Of a DNA stretch of 64,000 nt, positions 1 through 11,230 are shown one piece after another. The DNA lies in assembly GCF_023278565.1 (NCBI RefSeq), contig NC_064672.1, forward strand, positions 744,001 through 808,000, given 5' to 3'. The notes under the pieces were generated by a model. The model was given only the letters and a program-made list of their open reading frames with translations, was not told the DNA's origin and did no database searches. The DNA comes from Colletotrichum lupini (Eukaryota > Ascomycota > Sordariomycetes > Glomerellales > Glomerellaceae). Position 1 is the stretch's first letter. Each line of letters starts with the position of its first letter. A program made the position numbers and the translations under genes.

Positions 1-1659
1 CACTCCACCAAGCTCCCTAGGCATCATGGAGCAAGTACCCGTGAAGTGATGAGCGCCAACTGCTGTCTTACGCACAAACTCTTTGGCTTCCTCGAGGTCT
101 GTCAAGGCGTTGGCAGGGTTGCGCTTTCCGCTCGGCTTCAGTTGACTGTGGAGCGGCTCGCTTGTGGCGATCTTCTCCAGGAGCTGGACATGTCTGGCCA
201 GAACCTCGACGTCGAATGGATGCGATAGGTACGCGGGGTCGATGGCGACCGCTGGCGATTCAAGGGACGCAGAAGTGATGTGACTTGACCCTCGCGACAG
301 GGGATGAGCGAGGAGGAGCGCTATTGTAAAGTACTTTTCCTCGCCAGGCGGCGGCGCTGCCATAGTTCCGTCTCCGCTGAACAATGCGAATCCCGGCAAC
401 GACAGATAGTACCCCGACGGTTCCGAAGACGACGTCAGGACGGATCGCACGTATCCCTCGAGAGTCTTTGTGAACTCTGGTGTCGCGCTTGTTTTGGGGC
501 CGCTCAACTTGTCAAGAAGTTGAGCGATATCCTTGTCAGCGAGCAGAGGAAGCTGTGCAGTCGCTACAGTGCCGCTTCTCGAGAACGGTCCAGTGCCCTT
601 ACCATATGCCTCCATCGCAGCTCCGACGGCAGCCGGTTCCTGACGAATAATGCCATCCATGGTGTCAAGCTCTGGAAGGGCCTCAAAGCTTGCGCCGACC
701 ATGACGTGGTTCTGCAGGTTTTCGCCGACGTGCGGGTTGTCGAGAACGATCTCGATGCCGAGTTTACGAAGAAGCTCCCCATTTCCAACACCGGAAAGCT
801 CAAGAATCCGTGGCGAGTTGAGGGTGCCAGCAGTCAACACAACCTCCTTCTGTGCTGTTGCTGTTGTCGTCTCCCCATCCTTGGTATATTGAACGCCATC
901 GGCAACAATTTCGCCAGCCTCTGATCTGAAGACAATCTTCTCTACCAACGCTCCCGTCACAACCGTCAAGTTGGATCTAGACTTTGCCGACTGTAGATAC
1001 GCGCTGCCGGCGTAACTCCTCTGCTTTGTCTCCGGGTCTATAGTGTCCGGTGTGAGACTGCTGCCGACTCCCTGCCCACTTAAGGGGTCACAAGAATCCG
1101 GGAAGCCCAGACTACGGATCGTATCTTGCCAGATTTTGGGCCAGAAAGACTCGACGTTGTCCGGCAGAGACAACTTCAGTGGCCCTGTGCCCTCACCAGA
1201 AGCGATGGAGTAGGCCTTCTTGGAGGCTTCGTTGAACGTAGGCCAGTCCCAGCTGGGGTTGCCCAAGCTGGCCCACGCCTCAACGTTGGACCGGGTGGTG
1301 ATGGTAAAGGAGAGGCCATTGAGTGCACCTGAGCCGCCAAGGAGACGACCTTGAGGGACAGCAATCTCACGACCACCTAGGCCATCCTGAAAGCAATTCT
1401 CTATCAGTAAACCGGACTCCCAAAAAGCAGCTGCTGTCTGAGAAACACTTACTTGGGGCACCGTTCGGAACTGCCAGTCAGACGGCGTCTTGACAAGACT
1501 GGGACCCAGTGCGGGAATATTGACTCGAGGGTCTGCCGTTTGGTCTTCGCCCGCCTCCAGCACTAGGACCTGGACATCTGGGATCTCGGACAGACGAGTG
1601 GCAACTACTAAGCCGGCGACGCCGCCACCCACGATGATAAAGTCGTACTTTGCAGCCAT
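1..1659 (-). CDS. GMC-family FAD oxidoreductase (3' end beyond window)
   Basis: Flavin-dependent glucose-methanol-choline oxidoreductase; members oxidise alcohols, sugars or pathway intermediates with FAD. The start ATG is at 1659. Exon 1 is 1659-1453 (69 codons), the intron is 1452-1387 (GTAAGT...CAG), and exon 2 runs from 1386 in one open frame to position 1. About 531 residues are visible. The N-terminus carries the Rossmann motif in YDFIIVGGGVAGLVVATRLSE, then an acidic FAD-ribose region (VLVLEAG) and the GMC signature GRLLGGSGALNG just after the intron. Near the left edge HHFTGTCSMMPRELGGV contains the catalytic-His region, so only roughly the last 50-70 residues are missing. No signal peptide is evident, so it is probably intracellular. 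It is divergent from the neighbouring P450 across about 750 bp, which suggests co-regulation in one pathway. The substrate cannot be read from sequence. Confidence 0.93.
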   Translation of the reverse strand, partial: MAAKYDFIIVGGGVAGLVVATRLSEIPDVQVLVLEAGEDQTADPRVNIPALGPSLVKTPSDWQFRTVPQVSVSQTAAAFWESGLLIENCFQDGLGGREIAVPQGRLLGGSGALNGLSFTITTRSNVEAWASLGNPSWDWPTFNEASKKAYSIASGEGTGPLKLSLPDNVESFWPKIWQDTIRSLGFPDSCDPLSGQGVGSSLTPDTIDPETKQRSYAGSAYLQSAKSRSNLTVVTGALVEKIVFRSEAGEIVADGVQYTKDGETTTATAQKEVVLTAGTLNSPRILELSGVGNGELLRKLGIEIVLDNPHVGENLQNHVMVGASFEALPELDTMDGIIRQEPAAVGAAMEAYGKGTGPFSRSGTVATAQLPLLADKDIAQLLDKLSGPKTSATPEFTKTLEGYVRSVLTSSSEPSGYYLSLPGFALFSGDGTMAAPPPGEEKYFTIALLLAHPLSRGSSHITSASLESPAVAIDPAYLSHPFDVEVLARHVQLLEKIATSEPLHSQLKPSGKRNPANALTDLEEAKEFVRKTAVGAHHFTGTCSMMPRELGGV

Positions 1660-2409
1660 TTTGAGAGATGGTATGATGAGTAATGCGATACGAGTGATTC
1701 TGCAAAAGCAAAAGACTTCGTTGGAACTTCGGTCACTGTTAAATCATGGCAGGATTCCGAGCCCGAGACGTCTAAGATTGTGTAGGATTGCGGCAAAGCA
1801 TTAGTCGCCGTAGCGCCGAGCGCTCATCCGGCATCTCCCCCGCTGGCGGCCGTATTGCACCAACATACGACACTGAGCCGGCCAACCGTTTCCGGTACCG
1901 TTCAAGCAGGTTCCACTGCAGGATCGCATCCTTACGACTTTGTTTCTGCATCAGGGGTATGACAGTTTGGGACGCAGACCCTCTCACTTCCCTGGACCCC
2001 GGTCAACGACCGTCAAGGGACAACCCAGTCGGTATACGGATATCAAGGTTATCGGGATGACCCATGATCACCGCGGCGCGATATTCATCTATGTACCTTT
2101 GATCAACGAGTACGGCCTCTGGGATAGAATGGAAGACGTTACGACGCGTGCTGGATTACATCCCAGTTGTTGGACACTAGTCAGTTCCTGTGGCATGCTG
2201 TTACCCCTCAGGTAACTCACGACAGATTGTCGAGGGATGGACTGGACCCAGCCGTGGATGGCACTAGGCATCATGTCAGGTTTCGATGACTGCTCGACTG
2301 GCGGATGTTTATCGATTCCGGGCTCAGGACGAGTTATCGGCGGTAGACTTCAAGGGAAGAGCGCCTCGAGCTTGATGGAAGTAACCAAGTGCAACACACA
2401 AACTTCATC
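1660..2409. promoter_or_regulatory. Shared divergent intergenic region (GMC / P450)
   Basis: This 750-bp stretch separates the start codons of the minus-strand GMC oxidase (1659) and the plus-strand P450 (2410). No coding frame in it looks conserved. As the only upstream DNA for both genes it must hold both promoters. I did not identify a specific transcription-factor site with confidence. Confidence 0.5.
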
Positions 2410-4362
2410 ATGAGTGTTCTTCTCGATTCAAGTTACCAGGCCGTCCTGGTCTATGTCCTCGGACTCTTTTGTGGCGTCGCCGTTCACTTCGGCATTTTTA
2501 TTCACGGAGAATGGCATGTACAGGCTCCTCAGATTGCTCTGAGTCACTTCTGGCTGTTCTCTTGTTTCGCGGCTCTCAGCCGTTACTACAAGGGCTCAGT
2601 TGTTGGTGATCTATGTCACTCCCTCTTGATACTATCCGCTGGTTACCTGCCTGGACTTTTTACCAGCATCATCCTCTACAGATCCTACTTCCATCGTTTG
2701 TCAACTGCTGGCTTCAAAGGCCCATGGTATGCCCGAGTCACCAAGCTGTGGCACGTCTGGGCCTGCAGAGGCTGCAAAAATCATCTGCTCTTGGAGAATT
2801 TACATGAGCAGTATGGAGACTTCGTGAGGACAGGTAAGTAGCCATCCGGAACAAACTTGTCTGAACTCTCTGTTGATAAGTTAGCCAGGGCCCAGTGAAA
2901 TCACTGTTTTCCATCCAGGAGTCTTCATGGCTGTAGATGGTCCCCGGTCTGAATGCATCAAGTCTGAGTGGTACGACATTCTGCACCCCGATCGTGCGCT
3001 TGTGACAACACGCATCAAGCCCATTCATGCTGCCAGACGGCGTGAATGGAACCGTGGATTCTCGGCACAAGGTATTTACCCCATAGATCTTCGGAATCAT
3101 GAGCCTATCTCTAACGAGCCGTACCGCACAACAGCCCTTGTTCAACACGAGTCAAAGATTCTCAAGTATATTGAGCAGCTGGACGTCTGCATCGAGGCGG
3201 ATGCCAAAGCGCACGTTGCTTCGGAAGTGCGGAACCTGTTCTTTTGGTTCGGGTTTGATGTCATGGGAGACTTTGTCTTTAGCAAGTCGTTTGATATGCT
3301 GCACCAGCAGCAGTGGCACCACATTATCGTGCGGCTGCAGCGTGCTCTCTCGCTGCTCGGACCGTTCAGCCCTGCTCCATGGCTCATCCAGGTCGGCTTC
3401 AAGCTGGGACCGCGAATCAGCGTTCTCAAGGACTGGTTCGACATGGTCGCCTGGTGTGAGAAACAGATGCGTGTTAGACTTGATGAAGGAACTCCTAAGC
3501 CAGCCATTCCTGATCTCGCCTACTACTTGATGGAGCTGAACGACAGCCAGACTGAGCTCAAGGATCGTTTGCCATGGCTTTATGGCGACAGCTTGCTCGC
3601 AATTGTTGCTGGAAGGCAAGTCGATTTCTCCAATCTCGTGGGCGCTCATTTATTGACAAACATACAGCGAGCCGACGGCTGCTGCCTTGATTGGTATCTT
3701 CTGCGAGTTGGCTAAGCACCCTGAGCACGCCGAGAAGGTCTATGAAGAATTGAGAGACGTCGATGCTACCAACCTCAAGACTCTCACGAGCCTCCCGCAC
3801 CTCAATGCTGTCATCAACGAAGGTCTCCGCTTGTACCCAGCCCTTCTCACCGGCGGGGCCAGGAAGACGACGGAGAACGGGGCCACGATCGGTGGGACAT
3901 TCATCCCGCCCGACACGACAATCATTGCCCCGCGTCACGTTATATCCCGAAGTAAGTAAATTCATAGAGGGCTGCTTTCGTCAGTTCTCAGCTCACACAT
4001 TATCTACAGGGGAGGACTGCTTCGAGCGCGCCAACGAGTTCATCCCTGAGCGATGGAGTACGCGGCCAAAGATGATCCGCAATGTTGCAGCTTTTGCGCC
4101 ATTTGGAACAGGTATGGCGATCTTTGTCTTTTGTCTGCTATATGATAGCTTTTGGTCGACTAATCCGTCTCTTGCAGGTCACCACAGCTGTCTTGGCCGT
4201 TTCCTGGCCACCGACACTATGAGATTTGTTGTTGCCAGACTTGTGAAGAAGTACCATTTCCGCCTCGCACCAGGAGAGACGGGCAACCGAGTCTTTGACG
4301 ACGTGAGGGATCAGTTCACCTCTAATCCGGGTCCCCTGTCGCTATGTTTCGAGTTGAGGTGA
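2410..4362 (+). CDS. Cytochrome P450 monooxygenase, membrane-anchored
   Basis: Haem-thiolate monooxygenase, 573 residues in five exons: 2410-2833, 2889-3615, 3668-3951, 4010-4111, 4178-4362. The ATG at 2410 is chosen because the open frame upstream has only a GTG. The N-terminus has about three hydrophobic segments before the first P450 motif (GPWYARVTKLWHVW), an arrangement seen in ER-bound fungal P450s of the tryprostatin B 6-hydroxylase/benzoate-hydroxylase type. The I-helix reads AGSEPTAAALIG, the K-helix ExxR is EGLR within VINEGLRLYP, PERW follows, and the haem loop is FGTGHHSCLGR with Cys517 as iron ligand. The loop has His where Arg is usual. Intron 2 (3616-3667) starts with GC rather than GT, and the I-helix frame is restored only with that donor. 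The gene ends 227 bp from the converging SDR gene. It probably hydroxylates or oxidises a lipophilic intermediate; the substrate is unknown. Confidence 0.93.
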
Positions 4363-4589
4363 TTATACTATGTTTAGACAAATTAAGTATGTAGTCACTT
4401 AGAGTTTAGCCAAGGTAACCAAGAAGCAAATCGTATCATTTTTCATTTATTTCTACCCAGTGTTCAACAAATGTATCTCCAATGCCGAGGTCCTATTATT
4501 CATACGTAAGAACATTGATATATTGGACTATCTCTGGGCGAACATGGTGAGCTACCCGTGAGGTTGCTATCGTCTATTCCGGAGCTATC

Positions 4590-6052
4590 TCAAGCAAGGC
4601 TAGTGTATGGCCATCCATTGATACCGCTGGTCAGCAGCTGACCAGATTGGATCGCGCTGGTACCCTTTTTGAGCTCTTCGACGTCCCAGTTGGCCCAAAC
4701 AGTACGACCATTGAGGAACGCCGCCTCGGGACTTGCTAGCCACACCGTGAAGTGGGCAGGGAGTTGGACTGCAAGCCAGCGCGCGGGATGTCAGCACCTT
4801 GTTCGGCCCGCTAGAGCTGCAACGGGAAGGAGAAGCAGGGTTGTTATGAAGGGGGATGGAGAGGAAGCGAGTGGAGGGGAGTGTCGGGACGGAGAGGGAA
4901 ATCTGGGCAGATGGGTGGACAGGGGAGGGAAGGGTCGTAGCCTAGTATGAAAAAGACAGTGGAACTGCACCTTTATCCATGGGGAGAGCTTCGGCCTTGG
5001 CGCCACTCTTGGTGAAGATGTCGGTCTCGACCATGCCCGGGTGAAGGGTTACTGCGAAGATGTTCGGGTTTTCCGCCGCTAGGAACTCGATGATTTTCGT
5101 TTGAGCTAGCTTGGACGCCATGTAGGCGGACAGACCAGGCAAGGCGACTGCCGGCAACGCCGTTGTGCCGGTAGTAAGTGCGACGATGGACGCATGCGAA
5201 GGGTTCGCCGTGGGGAGGAACACCTTGCTGACGAGGTATGTTCCTTTGGTGTTTGTCTGTCAGGTCGGTGTAAGTGCTCGGGCCCTCTCATTCACTTTCA
5301 CTCCCTGTCTCTCTATCTCTTTCTCGCTACCGACTTGTGTGGAGAGAGAGAGAGACAGAAAATTATCGTCGTTAAGGGTAGTCTGATTTACCTCAAAACT
5401 CTGCCACCAGTCATCGGTAGCCGACCCTGCGACGGGCGACGGGCTGGACACATAGCCAGAGGCCAAAACAAGAATATCCCACTTGCCGATCGCGGCTGCC
5501 ACCTTGATCAACGTCTGTTCGTCAGTAATGTCCACGGCGTGAACATCACTCTGCACAGACGACGGCAAGGAGGCGGCCGTCTCGGCTATGGCGGCCTCTG
5601 TGCGGCCCAGGAGACTGACTCGAGCGGCCCCGGCAGCAGCAAAGGCCAGGGCGGTCTCTCGGCCGATTCCACTACCCTATCAAGAGAAGGACACAGCGTC
5701 AACAGAGAGGTTCCTAGGTAAGTAAGGTACCCGTACGGATATATTGCGGACACAGAACTGGCGCGATATAGAGTTGTGACGGGGGAGGGCCAAAAGCTCC
5801 GATCTTTTTGGATCATGGCCAGGCATATTCGGAGGCGAGAGGTCATCACAGAGGGGCCGTGGACGGGGGGCTGGGCGAGGGTCGATATTCACAACCAGGG
5901 GAAAGGGAGAGAAAATTGGATATCGTAGAACTTACCGCGCCTGCCACGATGATCGTCTTCCCCGCCGCGCTGAGCTCCGGGCGGGAGGGCGAGATAGCCT
6001 CGTAGGTGTCGTTGCGCCATGTCGGCGTGACGGAGGGCAGAGGGGGTTGCAT
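4590..6052 (-). CDS. Short-chain dehydrogenase/reductase (SDR)
   Basis: Classical SDR of 288 residues that would reduce or oxidise a carbonyl/alcohol with NAD(P)(H). Exons: 6052-5936, 5676-5392, 5256-4971, 4768-4590. The cofactor motif [12 protein letters not shown] is interrupted by intron 1. Further on are an NAG-equivalent strand ([11 protein letters not shown]), [16 protein letters not shown], and the catalytic YMASK within [12 protein letters not shown], followed by LHPGMVETD. The C-terminus ([20 protein letters not shown]) is typical of fungal secondary-metabolite SDRs. Introns are long for a fungus (259, 135 and 202 bp); intron 2 contains a GA microsatellite and intron 3 is purine-rich. 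Each junction restores the conserved frame exactly. It converges with the P450 and diverges from the receptor-like gene at 8013. Confidence 0.9.
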
Positions 6053-8012
6053 CTTGACTCCTTTGAGCGATATTGGATTGGGATACCGAGAAGAAGGAGA
6101 AACGGTCGAGCCGAGAACGGGAGTATGTTGCGTCAGCCTTGGAAGTGGCGAGATACAAGATTTCAGCGAAGCCAGAGAGCTATGCTGGATGTATGGATAG
6201 ATTGAGTGAAGCGTGGGGTAGGTAACGGGAATGCCAGAAACAGTCTCGAGCTATCGCGAGCTAGGCCCTGTCTTTTTATCCCCCCCTCTCTCCCTCATTG
6301 AGCTGAGCTAAGACTCAAAAGTTCGGGATTTTGTTTACAAACTCCGTGATATGCAGCGTTGCGGCGCAGCTCGCACCGTTGAAGACGCCATGGCTCTGAC
6401 TAACCGGTTGGTTGGTTGGACGGCGATGTTGTCTGCTCATCTTTTCATGAAGGATGCAGATAGCTGACCGGTAGACAAGCTACTCAGTAAGAACGAGCAT
6501 TCCCCACCGGCAACTCGGGGACTTTGGTGAAACCTGAGATTGAGCAACAAACTGACACCTGTGCCTTGCATAATCACCGGAAGCGGGATAAACGTAAGCC
6601 TCGTTGCAACATCACCATGGCCGTCAAGGTAAGGCAACGTATGCACTCTTTCCCCCCTAGTAGAAGGTGCAGACTGCCAGACAACCCCCGTGGTGGGAAG
6701 CATTGCATCCAAACGGGTTAACAAATGCGCGGCGCAGCGGTAGGTGGCAGGTGCTGCTTTGCTGAAGACAGTCTTTGTCTTTCACATGGTTGCTTTTGTG
6801 GTTTCTGTGGGACTCGGTCTGCTATGTATGGCCCGTTGACAAGGGTCTCTGAAAGTTTGATATATCAACTTGCAGAAACTCCACTTTGAAACTCCCCCCA
6901 CACCTCGAGACTCTTGAATAGACTGGGGAACGGTTGAACCCCTGCAATGAAAATGGTAGAGCGGGGAGGCCAAGTCTTCTCAGAGTCCCATCATACCATG
7001 GGGAGGGGGGACCCTCGTTAGACCGGACAAGACTTTGGGACTGGTAAGTTGTAACTTGGCAATCCTTGAGGGTTAATGAGGCTGTGGAGTTTCTCTATCA
7101 CGTACATGACGAGTTCCCGATCACATCTGAGAAGAGGACAGTCATGTGGGAAGAGCATGGTTCCCTATCGATATTACCCACACGTGCAGCAACACCAGGC
7201 GGGTGGTTGGTCCTAAAAGACGACGACTGCCACGAACCATTGTCTATTACTATTCAACTATCGCTGCTTGCAAGCCTGCACAGTGACCAGAAAGTGGTAA
7301 GTGTTAGAGTGTGAGTGGGGAGGAATGGGATGAAAGAATGCAGTGTCATGCAAGCGCGGAAGTTCAGAACACTCTTACTGAATCATGTCATCCCATCTTG
7401 TCTCCCTTCGATCAGATGAGCAGAAGCCTCGCCAGGCAGGCTTACCTACTGGGTTACGTGCAGGAGGAGGAGACGAAGAGGGAGGGAAGCATGGTTCGGC
7501 AAAGTAGTGCAAAGTACATTCTGTCATACTTGCATGGCCATCTCTCACTCTCATTCTCAAACTAGTATCAAAGTGGCCGGCAGACACACCAATAAGCTGG
7601 GAACTACCGCAGAGTAGGGTGACATCGACTTGTGTCTCATCGTCTAGCTCCCCCTTTCGTCCACTTCTTTTTTGGGGATTCCTGGCCGTGATTGATAGAC
7701 GCGGGAACCACGTTTCGTCTTTGTGGGATGAGAGTAAAAGAGAGTGTGTGTGAGAGGAAGGAGAGGCAAAGCAGGGTGGCGACATGGCAGCCGGCGGCTT
7801 CTCGATGCGATGAGCGTCGTTCCCGCACCCCCCATAAGAGATGAAGGCATCCCCCGCGCGTGCTGGGACGCGAGGGCGGATGTCTATCGGGCTGGTATCC
7901 GGAAACTATCTCTCTCATTGCTTGTTGGCATTTGAAGCTAAGGCAGTAAACCAAACTGACTGGGCCCAATCGCATTACACACTTTGAAGAGCAGAAGCAC
8001 ATTTCGCCCATC
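6053..8012. other. Intergenic region, 2.0 kb, SDR / receptor-like gene
   Basis: This divergent spacer lies between the SDR start (6052, minus) and the receptor-like start (8013, plus). Several short open frames exist on both strands, but none has a recognisable domain, consistent splice sites or a conserved-looking composition. Apart from being promoter DNA for both genes, I see nothing supportable in it. Confidence 0.5.
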
Positions 8013-9280
8013 ATGCCTGGTGCCGGCTCAAGAGGCATTAGCCTCTTAGTTTGGATTGTTGTCTTCACCGTTGTCGATGCTTCGTTTTTGTGTCTGCGAG
8101 CTTGGTCAGCGAGGGTGATGAGGAGATCATTCTATTGGGATGACGGGATGATCATCTTCGCCTTTGTAAGTCCATCACTCCTACCTTCTTTGATACGGGA
8201 CTGACCATGGCAGGCCAACATTGTTGCGCTAGAGGGTGTTGTCATTTGGGCCATTTACAATGGCTTGGGCAAACACACCAATGAGTTGACTCTGGATGAG
8301 TATGCTGTTCAGTTCAAGGCAAGTTAGATATCTCATCCCATCTACTTGAACCATCTCTAACACTTGCTTTCTCACAGCTCATCCTCGCCAGTGGTGTTAC
8401 ATGGCTTCTGGGAACCGTCTTCATCAAGATGGCCATCTTGTGGCTGTACACTAGAATCTTTTCCACGGCAAAGTTCAAGCGCTGGTCGCATATTCTCATG
8501 GGCGTGACGGGAGCCTACGGTGTCGCGTTCCTTATCCTCTTTATGAGTAGATGCTCGCCCATGTCTCAGCAGTGGGCGCCGGTCGAAGGTGGTCACTGCC
8601 GCGATATCACTGTCGACCAGCTCGTCTCGGTGACCATCAACATCGTCGTCGACATCGCCATGACCGCACTGCCGATGCCGGCGCTCTGGGGTCTTCAGAT
8701 GCCCCTTAGGAACAAGATCGCCGTCAGCGCCATGTTTGGCATGGGTTTTGCGTAAGTTGTCTCCTTCTCTTCTCTCTACATAGCCCTAGGCAGTAGCTAA
8801 CTTTTATATGCCAGAACTATCGCAATCATGATTTGGCGTCTAGTCAACACGGTCACCACCATCGGTGACCTCGACTTTGTCTACAACCTGCACGACATTG
8901 GCCTCGTCAGTCTCCTCGAGCTCTGGATCGGGATCATCATCGCATGTCTGCCGACCCTGGGTCCTCTCTTCAAGACCTATGTCAAGCCGGCCGTCTCCAA
9001 ATTCGGCTCCAAGCTGACGAACCCGTCAACGGACAAGGGCGGCCAGATCAACCTCAAGGATTTGACGAGCAGCAGCGGCGGCCACAGCATCCGCCACCCC
9101 CGTCGAACGTATGACAAGCTTGGCGACAATACCTCCGTTGTGGACCTCGAGCGCGCCGAGCTGACGACAAAGTGTCAGTTCTCGCCAGGAGCCGAGGCCC
9201 CCAGAGGTAGCAGGCCCGTCATCTATGTTCATCAGGACATTGCGTCGCAGGAGACTTGGAAGCGAGGGGCGCAGGCTTGA
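8013..9280 (+). CDS. Fungal rhodopsin-domain seven-TM protein (PTH11-like)
   Basis: Integral membrane protein of 365 residues in four exons: 8013-8165, 8214-8318, 8378-8751, 8815-9280. Seven hydrophobic helices can be placed, starting with SLLVWIVVFTVVDASFLCLRAW and ending with LLELWIGIIIACLPTLGPLF. Family signatures of the fungal rhodopsin-like/SAT4 domain are present: RSFYWDDGM after TM1, GLGKHT, FIKMAILWLYTRIF, a Cys pair across the extracellular loop (SRCSPMSQQW ... GGHC), TALPMPALWGLQM, and CLPTLGPL. The cytoplasmic tail of about 95 residues is polar and Gly/Ser-rich. No N-terminal CFEM domain is present. Intron 2 (8319-8377) uses a GC donor. Related proteins are proposed G-protein-coupled sensors, some tied to pathogenicity, but many have no known ligand. 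Its position among oxidoreductase genes may be incidental or may indicate sensing or transport linked to the pathway. Confidence 0.88.
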
Positions 9281-11230
9281 GTTCGTAGACTAGGATCAGG
9301 GTTAGGGAAGGAAACGGGGAGTTACGGCCGATGGATGAAATTTATTCGAGATATGAGATATGTACACTTCTTGACGTACCATTTTACTTTGTAACTATAT
9401 ATTGTTTCTTCGTGTCTTCACTTATCAAAATGTTTTCTCATTAATCACTAAGGGAGACATTCGAACATTCGCATTACATCTTGCAGTCAAGCAGCTTCGA
9501 GAGTGTCTCATACATAGTGCTTGCACCTGCAGACATCGTACACACTCTGGAGAGACTTCCGGGAGATTTTCCAATAAATCAGGGCTTTACAATTACTTGC
9601 AGCCAGACCTCCCTGGGTGTCCGTGTCGATCACTTCTTCTCGGAAAGCGGCACGCCTGACTCTTACTCGCCCAGCAACGCCCAGACAGCGTTCCTGACCA
9701 GAGACATGGGGATCCCGGGAACCTACGAGAAGGGTAGAGTTGGGAGTTGGGACGACAACAACATCGACCCAGCTCCACGGCGAGGGGAGGGGAATGGGGG
9801 ACAGTCTGTATCACACTATCTGCCATACGCTGAGCCCCATCCCGCCGGTAGTGGGCAGCCAAGTTCATCAAAGGACGAAGGACAAGACCAAGACCAAGGC
9901 CCTCTTCGTGTTCAGTGACTGATTACTGGTTCCAGCAAGGAAGAAGCTTTTGGTCCTCACGCCTTTTAGAGTTACACGCGCGGGGACAAACTGGAGTCAG
10001 GTCGGATGAGGTAACGGGAACTCACAGACGAGGTTCGCGAGCCTTTTTTCTTCAGAGTTTACATCCGAGCACCTTGCGAGAACGACTGGACCCAAGTCAG
10101 GGTAGAACGTATCCACATAAAAGTGTACCTGCCTCTTTAATATAACGTTAAACTCTCATTCGCTGCGTGGTCAACACACCGTAGACACGTGAGGTTTCGT
10201 GAGACCTGGAATATGGGTCGAGATGCAATCAACTTGCACTCTTTTCACTGTTTTCACTACGACATCAACGTAGCACCACCGCTTCCCGATCTCTTATGGA
10301 TCACAAGAGTCTGGATCGAAACTCGTGTGTCACTAAATGTATCCATAGCTCACTATCCAGAGTCCGCGTACCGGTGGAGAGTGGAACTCAAGGCCATCAA
10401 CCAGGAATTGGCATCTGTTAGACTTTCACGATGCAGCTTCGTCTTCTTCCGGTTACCAGTTTTCTTGATCCCCAGTCCAGCGGGAATGCTACGACTCTTA
10501 AACGGAAACCGCTTCAGGGAACGTTTCCTTGAGGGATCCCTTGCTTTTCACCACGACTTCTGGTTCAAACTCTGGCCTCTGGTTGGTTTCGCGACCTCTT
10601 CCGCGACTTCGTCTGCGATCCGCGAGTGACTGTATGATTCAATATCGCGCGAGGTATATCGCTTAGCCGGAGCCGGGTATGATCGTTCAGGGGTCACTAC
10701 ATATTGCATATTTATTGCCTGCCGTTCAAGTCACAGCCATGTAGTGTATCGTCTCTCCGCAAGATCCCTCCAAAGTCCCATCTTCAAGGCTTCCGAGGCT
10801 ATGGGGTCTTGAACATGCGTCCTTGACATGACCGGGGCCAGCTTCCAAGTACCGACTAACAATTTTGACATTCGTCGATAGAGGCAAATATCCAGACTGG
10901 AAGTTGGGGGAATCCGGCATGTGTTGCCAAAGGTGGATGAATCTGAATCATGAGAGCGGTGAATGGGTTTCGCCACGAGGCCTCTCTATCCCGAGGCCGA
11001 CGATGTTGTTGACCATGTCGACGCTCGGCGGGCCTTTATCAATGGGCCGTGATCGCCCCCTTTTTGATATCAGGAGATGCCAAAGAGGGTCTCTCTATGT
11101 CTCTCGTGCTTCAAACTGCAGGTGTCAAACCAAACTGTCGGATCTCAACTTTACAGCATATTCTTCATCTCCTTTCTTGCTAGAAGCCAAGTTCGTTAGC
11201 AGACCGCAGGACGGGGCCCATCATATCATC
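9281..11230. other. Intergenic region upstream of UbiA gene
   Basis: About 1.95 kb between the receptor-like stop and the preferred UbiA start. Open frames here have no recognisable domain. The last 366 bp (10865-11230) are open in the UbiA frame and could be a 5' coding extension or simply 5' UTR. Otherwise nothing is supported. Confidence 0.45.

Noticed and set aside
2389..2409. Upstream start (GTG at 2389) for the P450
   Set aside because: A GTG start is improbable in a fungal nuclear gene; the ATG at 2410 begins directly before the hydrophobic anchor.
9481..9918. 145-codon plus-strand frame after the receptor-like gene
   Set aside because: Begins with TTG, has no domain, and a downstream overlapping frame is equally featureless.
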